DNA of 10,288 bases from Clostridia bacterium (GTDB lineage Bacteria; Bacillota; Clostridia; Oscillospirales; CAG-272): NCBI GenBank assembly GCA_017520365.1, contig JAFXFQ010000120.1:1-10288 (forward strand), written 5' to 3'. Below the pieces are notes generated by a model, which worked only from the letters and a program-made list of their open reading frames with translations, did no database searches and was not told the DNA's origin. Position numbers and translations under genes: made by a program. Shown piece by piece: positions 6,396 through 10,288 of the stretch (the first letter of the stretch is position 1; the number at the start of each line of letters is the position of its first letter).

Positions 6396-7772
6396 ATGAT
6401 TACAGAGGTCAGACGACTCCTGGACGAAAAGAAATACCGCGAGCTTCGAGACCTTCTCTGCGAAGAAGAGCCTGCAGATATTGCGCAGATATTCGACCAG
6501 TTTCCAAAGGACGAGGTTCCTCTCATGTTCCGAGTCCTTCATAAGGATTTTGCCTCCGACGTCTTTGTCGAAATGGACTCCGACCTGCAGCAGGCTCTTA
6601 TCGAGGGCTTTACAGACCAGGAGCTCTCCGACATTATGAACGACCTGTTCCTTGACGATACCGTTGACGTCATCGAGGAAATGCCTGCCAGCGTTGTCCG
6701 CCGAATCCTGAAATTTGCAGATCCCGAGCGACGCAGGCAGATCAATAAGCTCCTTAACTACCCCGAGGACTCTGCCGGCACCATTATGACAACGGAGTTC
6801 GTCCGCTTAAAGGCCCACTTCACCGTTGCCGATGCCTTCAAAACCATCCGCCGTCAGGGCGTTGATAAGGAGACCATCTACACCTGCTACGTTACCGATG
6901 ACCACAGAGTTCTTCTCGGCGTTGTCACCGTAAAGCAGCTCCTTCTTGCAGAGGAGGATACGGTCCTTCAGGATATCATGATAGAGGACCCCATCTTCTG
7001 CCATACAGATGACGACAGAAAAGACGTTTCTCTCGCCATGTCCAAGTACGACTTCCTGGCAATGCCCATCGTTGACTCGGAGCAGAGGCTCGTGGGTATC
7101 GTTACCGTCGACGACGCCCTGGACGTTATCCAGGAGGAGGATACAGAGGACATCGAAATGATGGCGGCAATCACCCCTTCCGATAAGCCCTACCTTAAGA
7201 TGGGCGTTTTCGAAACGTGGAAAAGCCGTATTCCCTGGCTCCTTATCCTTATGATATCGGCCACCTTCACTTCAAAGATCCTCACTCATTTCGAGGGCTC
7301 CCTCGCCACCCTGCCCGTTCTCACAGCGTTTGTTCCCCTTCTTATGGGTACAGGCGGTAACGCAGGCAGCCAGGCATCCGTATCCGTCATCCGTGCGCTG
7401 TCTCTGGGAGACGTACAGATGAGGGATTTCGGCAAGGTGCTGCTGAAGGAGACTATCGTTGCTGTCCTTTGCGGATTGTCGCTTGGCATAGTCAACTTCG
7501 GAAAGATGTACGTTTTCAATGACGTTAACCGCACAGAGTACGGCCTTCAGGTCAGCATAGCCGTCAGCCTGGTAGTCAGCATAGCCATCGCCATTACCGT
7601 AATCATTGCGAAAATCTCAGGCGGTATGCTGCCTATACTTGTTAAGCGGATAGGCCTTGACCCCGCAGTTATGGCGAGTCCCCTTATCACCACCATCGTA
7701 GACGTGCTTTCTCTTCTCGTCTACCTGGGTATCGCACAGAACATCCTCCGAATGTTCGGAATTAATATTTAG
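6396..7772 (+). CDS. mgtE: MgtE-family magnesium transporter
   Basis: This is a Mg2+-gated magnesium channel of the inner membrane, active as a dimer. The 458-residue product has the full MgtE layout: an acidic N domain (about 1-125), paired CBS domains (about 126-245), a connecting plug helix, and five membrane helices (about 280-300, 304-325, 352-375, 388-412, 425-450). The signature PLLMGTGGNAGSQ (about 313-325) and the pore segment LDPAVMASPLITTIVD with the conserved pore Asp at 436 are intact. High Mg2+ bound between the N and CBS domains closes the pore in characterised members. The ribosome binding site AGGTGAGG precedes ATG 6396. It is likely co-transcribed with rpe, and a strong terminator follows. 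I see no M-box riboswitch upstream, so regulation may rest on protein gating alone. Confidence 0.96.
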   Translation: MITEVRRLLDEKKYRELRDLLCEEEPADIAQIFDQFPKDEVPLMFRVLHKDFASDVFVEMDSDLQQALIEGFTDQELSDIMNDLFLDDTVDVIEEMPASVVRRILKFADPERRRQINKLLNYPEDSAGTIMTTEFVRLKAHFTVADAFKTIRRQGVDKETIYTCYVTDDHRVLLGVVTVKQLLLAEEDTVLQDIMIEDPIFCHTDDDRKDVSLAMSKYDFLAMPIVDSEQRLVGIVTVDDALDVIQEEDTEDIEMMAAITPSDKPYLKMGVFETWKSRIPWLLILMISATFTSKILTHFEGSLATLPVLTAFVPLLMGTGGNAGSQASVSVIRALSLGDVQMRDFGKVLLKETIVAVLCGLSLGIVNFGKMYVFNDVNRTEYGLQVSIAVSLVVSIAIAITVIIAKISGGMLPILVKRIGLDPAVMASPLITTIVDVLSLLVYLGIAQNILRMFGINI

Positions 7773-7782
7773 AGATCATATG

Positions 7783-7821
7783 AAAACGCACACCCAAGCT
7801 TGTCGGGCGTGCGTTTTCTTT
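7783..7821 (+). terminator. Rho-independent terminator after mgtE
   Basis: A 9-bp stem pairs AAAACGCAC (7783-7791) with GTGCGTTTT (7809-7817). A mismatch and three further G-C pairs (CCC with GGG) close a nine-base loop. The right arm runs into TTTTCTTT. It begins ten bases past the mgtE stop and closes the rpe-mgtE unit. The A-tract on the left arm means it could also work on the minus strand, but no minus-strand gene reaches it. Confidence 0.88.
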
Positions 7822-7900
7822 GTCCGAGGACAGACCAAGGCTCAGTGCGCAGTATTCCCACGGTGCTTCGATTTGCAGGCTATCTTTTTTGTATCTTGTA

Positions 7901-7929
7901 TTTACATTTCCCAAACATTGTGTTATAAT
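7901..7929 (+). promoter_or_regulatory. Sigma-A promoter with extended -10 for the zinc-ribbon/propeller gene
   Basis: TTTACA (7901-7906) and TATAAT (7924-7929) are spaced by 17 bases, the same hexamers and spacing as the ispD promoter. TGT directly before TATAAT makes an extended -10. Transcription should start near 7936, giving a leader of about 33 bases with the ribosome binding site AAAGGA at 7955-7960. Confidence 0.85.
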
Positions 7930-7968
7930 GATATGACTATTATTAAAAATAAACAAAGGAATAATATT

Positions 7969-10242
7969 ATGGCACAAGTGTTATCTCTCAAATCCTTGGC
8001 AAATCTTGCTGATGCACAGGGCGAGAAGAAAATTCCCCCTCTCAAGACCCTGAAATGTCCCAACTGCGGTGCCCCTCTTAAGGCTGTTAATGACTCCGAT
8101 GCCATCGACTGCGTTTACTGCGGTAACACCGTTGTTCCCGTAAACGATTCCAACCCCGTCGAGGGCGCTGACAATGCCTTCTCCGGCACTATCCGCATCG
8201 AGGGCATCAAGACCTCCGCATCTGCCCTCGCTTATATGGACGAATTCTTTGAGGAATACGACTGGGCGTCCTTTGCAACCTCCGACTATCTTACGGTCTA
8301 TGCAATGGACAAGCTTGTCTCCTCAGTCAAAATGAACTCTGCTGACGATAAGAACACCTGGATCTGCGCCTTCAAGGCATCCTACGTGCCCTTCGTTAAG
8401 AAGGTGGAGGGCTGCAATACACTTCTTCGCGAGATCATCGAGGAATACGAGAAGGACGATCTGGACGCATACAGCAAGTTCGATGCATATAAGCGCGTTA
8501 CCTCAAAGCTTGCCTCCTCCAAGGAAAGCACCGTTGCCACCCTTGAAAAGGCTATTGCAAACGCTAAGAAATACGGCGCCGAGGCAGACGAGCTTGAGCC
8601 TATTACCGCAGCCCTTGACTCTCTCAAGTCTTGCGACGTTGATGCTCTCTGCAAGTATGACGCTATAGACTCTATTCCCGAGATCAAGCGCTTTGCCGAC
8701 GAGAAGAACGCCCGCATCGCTGAGGAGCTTCGTGCAAAGGGCATAGATGCGAACGCCCTTTACAATGATGTCAAAACCCTTATTCAGGCAAAGAGCTACG
8801 TTAAGGCACTTCAGGCACTCCACACCCTTGACGGATATCTTGATTCCGCCTCTATCGCAAAGAAGGTAGATAATTACTACCTCATCGACGATATTCTTGA
8901 GGTAACGGGCAAGCTCTATTACTATATGTCCTCCCCCAAGAAGGACACCCTCTCCCTCTACCCCGAGGAAAACGGCACAATTGCAAAGAAGCCCCTTATC
9001 AAGAAAATCGCTCAGGTAGTAACAAACTACGCCGACCTTCTCTATTTCGTTGACAACAAGGGCAAGCTGAAGAAATACGATCTTGCAAACAAGCTACTGG
9101 AAAAGGTGTACGACAAGCACGTTTCCCAAAGCGTCATCTGCGTTTACAAGCAGAAGGCATACCTTATGGGCTTCAAGGGCAAGATCCCCGGCGAATCCAA
9201 CGAGCTTATCGAGCTTGACCTTGCCACAGGCGCTACCCGCTCTCTCCTTACAAACGTAAGAAGCATTATCTCCATCAAGGACGGCAAGATCGCATATATC
9301 AGCTCCGAAATAAGAGGCAAGGCTCCCCAGCCCGCCCGCACCTGCGTTCTCGACCTTGACTCCATGAGGTTCATCGCCATCGGCACCCTGAACATCACCC
9401 TCCACGGCTATATCGGCGACTATGCCATCTATACCCGTCAGGCTCCCAACAAGCTGAACCAGAATCTCTATGCCAAGTCCATATCCACCTCCGACCCCGA
9501 GTTTATCATTGAGCATAACATCTACGCGGTCAATACCATTATGGCAGACAAGATATTCTTCTATATCGGCAGCTCTGCAAACAAGAGCCTTATCAGCATC
9601 AATCCCGACGGCACAGACAGAAAGGAATATCCTCTCTTCGTAAGCAAGCTCCTCTTCGAGCAGGGTGGCTGGATCTACTTCATCCGCCGCTCCGGCTACA
9701 ATGCGGTGCTTTGCAAATCCCGTATTGACGGCAGCGCATTTACCGTGATCGCACCTGATATCGACGAGTTCGTCAGCCTGAAGAACGGCTATCTCTATTA
9801 CATTAGCACCTACAAGGCACTTATGAAGGTAAGAATGGACGGCACAACCCTTACCCGCCTCTGCGACAAGGTAGATAAGGTGCTCTCCGTCAACGAAAGC
9901 AAGCTTATCTATATCACCTTCGACGATAACGGCAAGAAGTCCATTTATGCCGAGTCCTTTGACGGAAGCGGAAAGAGAAAGCTGGTATACGATATCAGAA
10001 CCGCCAAGGAGTACGATGACAACACCATCTACTATATCACCTCCGACAAGGTGGAGAGCGACGACGGCAAGTCCCAGCCCTTCACAGACACTCTTTGCAG
10101 ACTCTTCGTTGATACCAACGTTTCCGAGGAGCTTCTTGAGGTCGACTCCGCAGTTAAGAAAGCCCTTGGCTGCATCCTTGCAATTCTTATCGGTGCAGGC
10201 CTTATAATTGCCGCTGTTCTTATTATCACTCAAATGCTTTAA
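7969..10242 (+). CDS. Zinc-ribbon protein with helical middle, DUF5050-like beta-propeller and C-terminal membrane anchor
   Basis: The function is unknown; the 757-residue product shows four parts. Residues 28-55 form a zinc ribbon, CPNC (30-33) and CVYC (48-51), spaced by 14. Residues of about 75-310 are mostly charged and helical. From about 311 to 715 there are repeated short beta units such as LYFVDNKGKLKKYDL, GWIYFIRRSG and GYLYYISTYKALMKVRMDG, the style of DUF5050-type six-bladed propellers. Residues of about 732-755 form one hydrophobic helix, followed only by a two-residue tail. There is no N-terminal signal, so I infer a tail-anchored protein with ribbon and propeller in the cytoplasm. 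ATG 7969 has AAAGGA eight bases ahead and lies 40 bases past the promoter. An upstream in-frame ATG at 7780 is rejected because it crosses the terminator and promoter. It is probably in an operon with the next gene. Confidence 0.85.
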   Translation: MAQVLSLKSLANLADAQGEKKIPPLKTLKCPNCGAPLKAVNDSDAIDCVYCGNTVVPVNDSNPVEGADNAFSGTIRIEGIKTSASALAYMDEFFEEYDWASFATSDYLTVYAMDKLVSSVKMNSADDKNTWICAFKASYVPFVKKVEGCNTLLREIIEEYEKDDLDAYSKFDAYKRVTSKLASSKESTVATLEKAIANAKKYGAEADELEPITAALDSLKSCDVDALCKYDAIDSIPEIKRFADEKNARIAEELRAKGIDANALYNDVKTLIQAKSYVKALQALHTLDGYLDSASIAKKVDNYYLIDDILEVTGKLYYYMSSPKKDTLSLYPEENGTIAKKPLIKKIAQVVTNYADLLYFVDNKGKLKKYDLANKLLEKVYDKHVSQSVICVYKQKAYLMGFKGKIPGESNELIELDLATGATRSLLTNVRSIISIKDGKIAYISSEIRGKAPQPARTCVLDLDSMRFIAIGTLNITLHGYIGDYAIYTRQAPNKLNQNLYAKSISTSDPEFIIEHNIYAVNTIMADKIFFYIGSSANKSLISINPDGTDRKEYPLFVSKLLFEQGGWIYFIRRSGYNAVLCKSRIDGSAFTVIAPDIDEFVSLKNGYLYYISTYKALMKVRMDGTTLTRLCDKVDKVLSVNESKLIYITFDDNGKKSIYAESFDGSGKRKLVYDIRTAKEYDDNTIYYITSDKVESDDGKSQPFTDTLCRLFVDTNVSEELLEVDSAVKKALGCILAILIGAGLIIAAVLIITQML

Positions 10243-10279
10243 TTTACTTTTCAATAACACAATAAAAGGAGATCATGCT

Positions 10280-10288
10280 ATGAAAAAA
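10280..10288 (+). CDS. Start of a further gene, cut by window edge
   Basis: ATG-AAA-AAA at 10280-10288 is preceded by AAAGGAG (10265-10271) at a spacing of eight bases and lies 37 bases after the propeller gene stop, with no terminator between. Only Met-Lys-Lys is visible. That start is common in secreted proteins and lipoproteins, but nothing more can be said. An earlier ATG at 10275 meets a stop after two codons and is not the start. Confidence 0.6.

Noticed and set aside
7780..7968. A 63-codon N-terminal extension of the propeller protein from ATG 7780.
   Set aside because: It would be encoded by the mgtE terminator hairpin and the gene's own promoter; the ATG at 7969 has a proper ribosome binding site and puts the zinc ribbon near the N-terminus.
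9094..10260. A 388-codon open frame on the minus strand opposite the propeller gene.
   Set aside because: It is a by-product of strong codon bias on the other strand: no start context, no domain I recognise, and it runs through the propeller repeats and the gene's own stop region.
10275..10283. ATG-CTA-TGA, a two-codon upstream frame overlapping the last gene's start.
   Set aside because: Its distance from the Shine-Dalgarno sequence is only about three bases, too short for initiation; most likely chance.

Overview
The window looks like chromosomal DNA from a Firmicutes bacterium, most likely a gut or rumen Clostridia of the Ruminococcaceae/Oscillospiraceae type. The reasons are AGGAGG-type ribosome binding sites, TTTACA-N17-TATAAT promoters, MEP-pathway genes, an MgtE transporter, and a zinc-ribbon/beta-propeller protein of a kind I associate with those organisms. 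This placement is inferred from gene style alone. Most of the sequence is ordinary, densely packed housekeeping DNA, with three less ordinary places: the left edge, the ispF-rpe gap, and the large gene at the right.

Left block (1-4137, minus strand). One apparent operon reads right to left from a promoter near 4109-4137. It encodes a glyoxalase-II-like metallo-beta-lactamase-fold hydrolase, glutamyl-tRNA synthetase (gltX, ATGA overlap with the hydrolase) and glutaminyl-tRNA synthetase (glnS). The first 43 codons of a REP-associated tyrosine transposase (RAYT) follow; its ATG overlaps the glnS stop and it runs off the window. I see no terminator between glnS and the RAYT.

Centre (4169-7821, plus strand). 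A strong promoter at 4169-4197 faces away from the first operon and drives ispD-ispF (ATGA overlap), two steps of the MEP isoprenoid pathway. The 257-base gap after ispF holds two nested stem structures. An intrinsic terminator whose U-tract lies on the minus strand, and an extended -10 on the minus strand, suggest an undescribed small RNA of about 220 nt running opposite to its neighbours. Next come rpe (pentose phosphate epimerase) and mgtE (magnesium channel/transporter), 38 bases apart, ending at a clear terminator (7783-7821).

Right block (7901-10288, plus strand). A consensus promoter with an extended -10 drives a 757-residue protein. It has an N-terminal CxxC...CxxC zinc ribbon, a helical middle, a DUF5050-like beta-propeller and one C-terminal membrane helix. 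Immediately downstream, with a good ribosome binding site, another gene starts (Met-Lys-Lys) and leaves the window, so the two probably form an operon.

The blocks do not form one pathway. The novelty candidates are the possible minus-strand RNA between ispF and rpe, and the tail-anchored zinc-ribbon/propeller protein.
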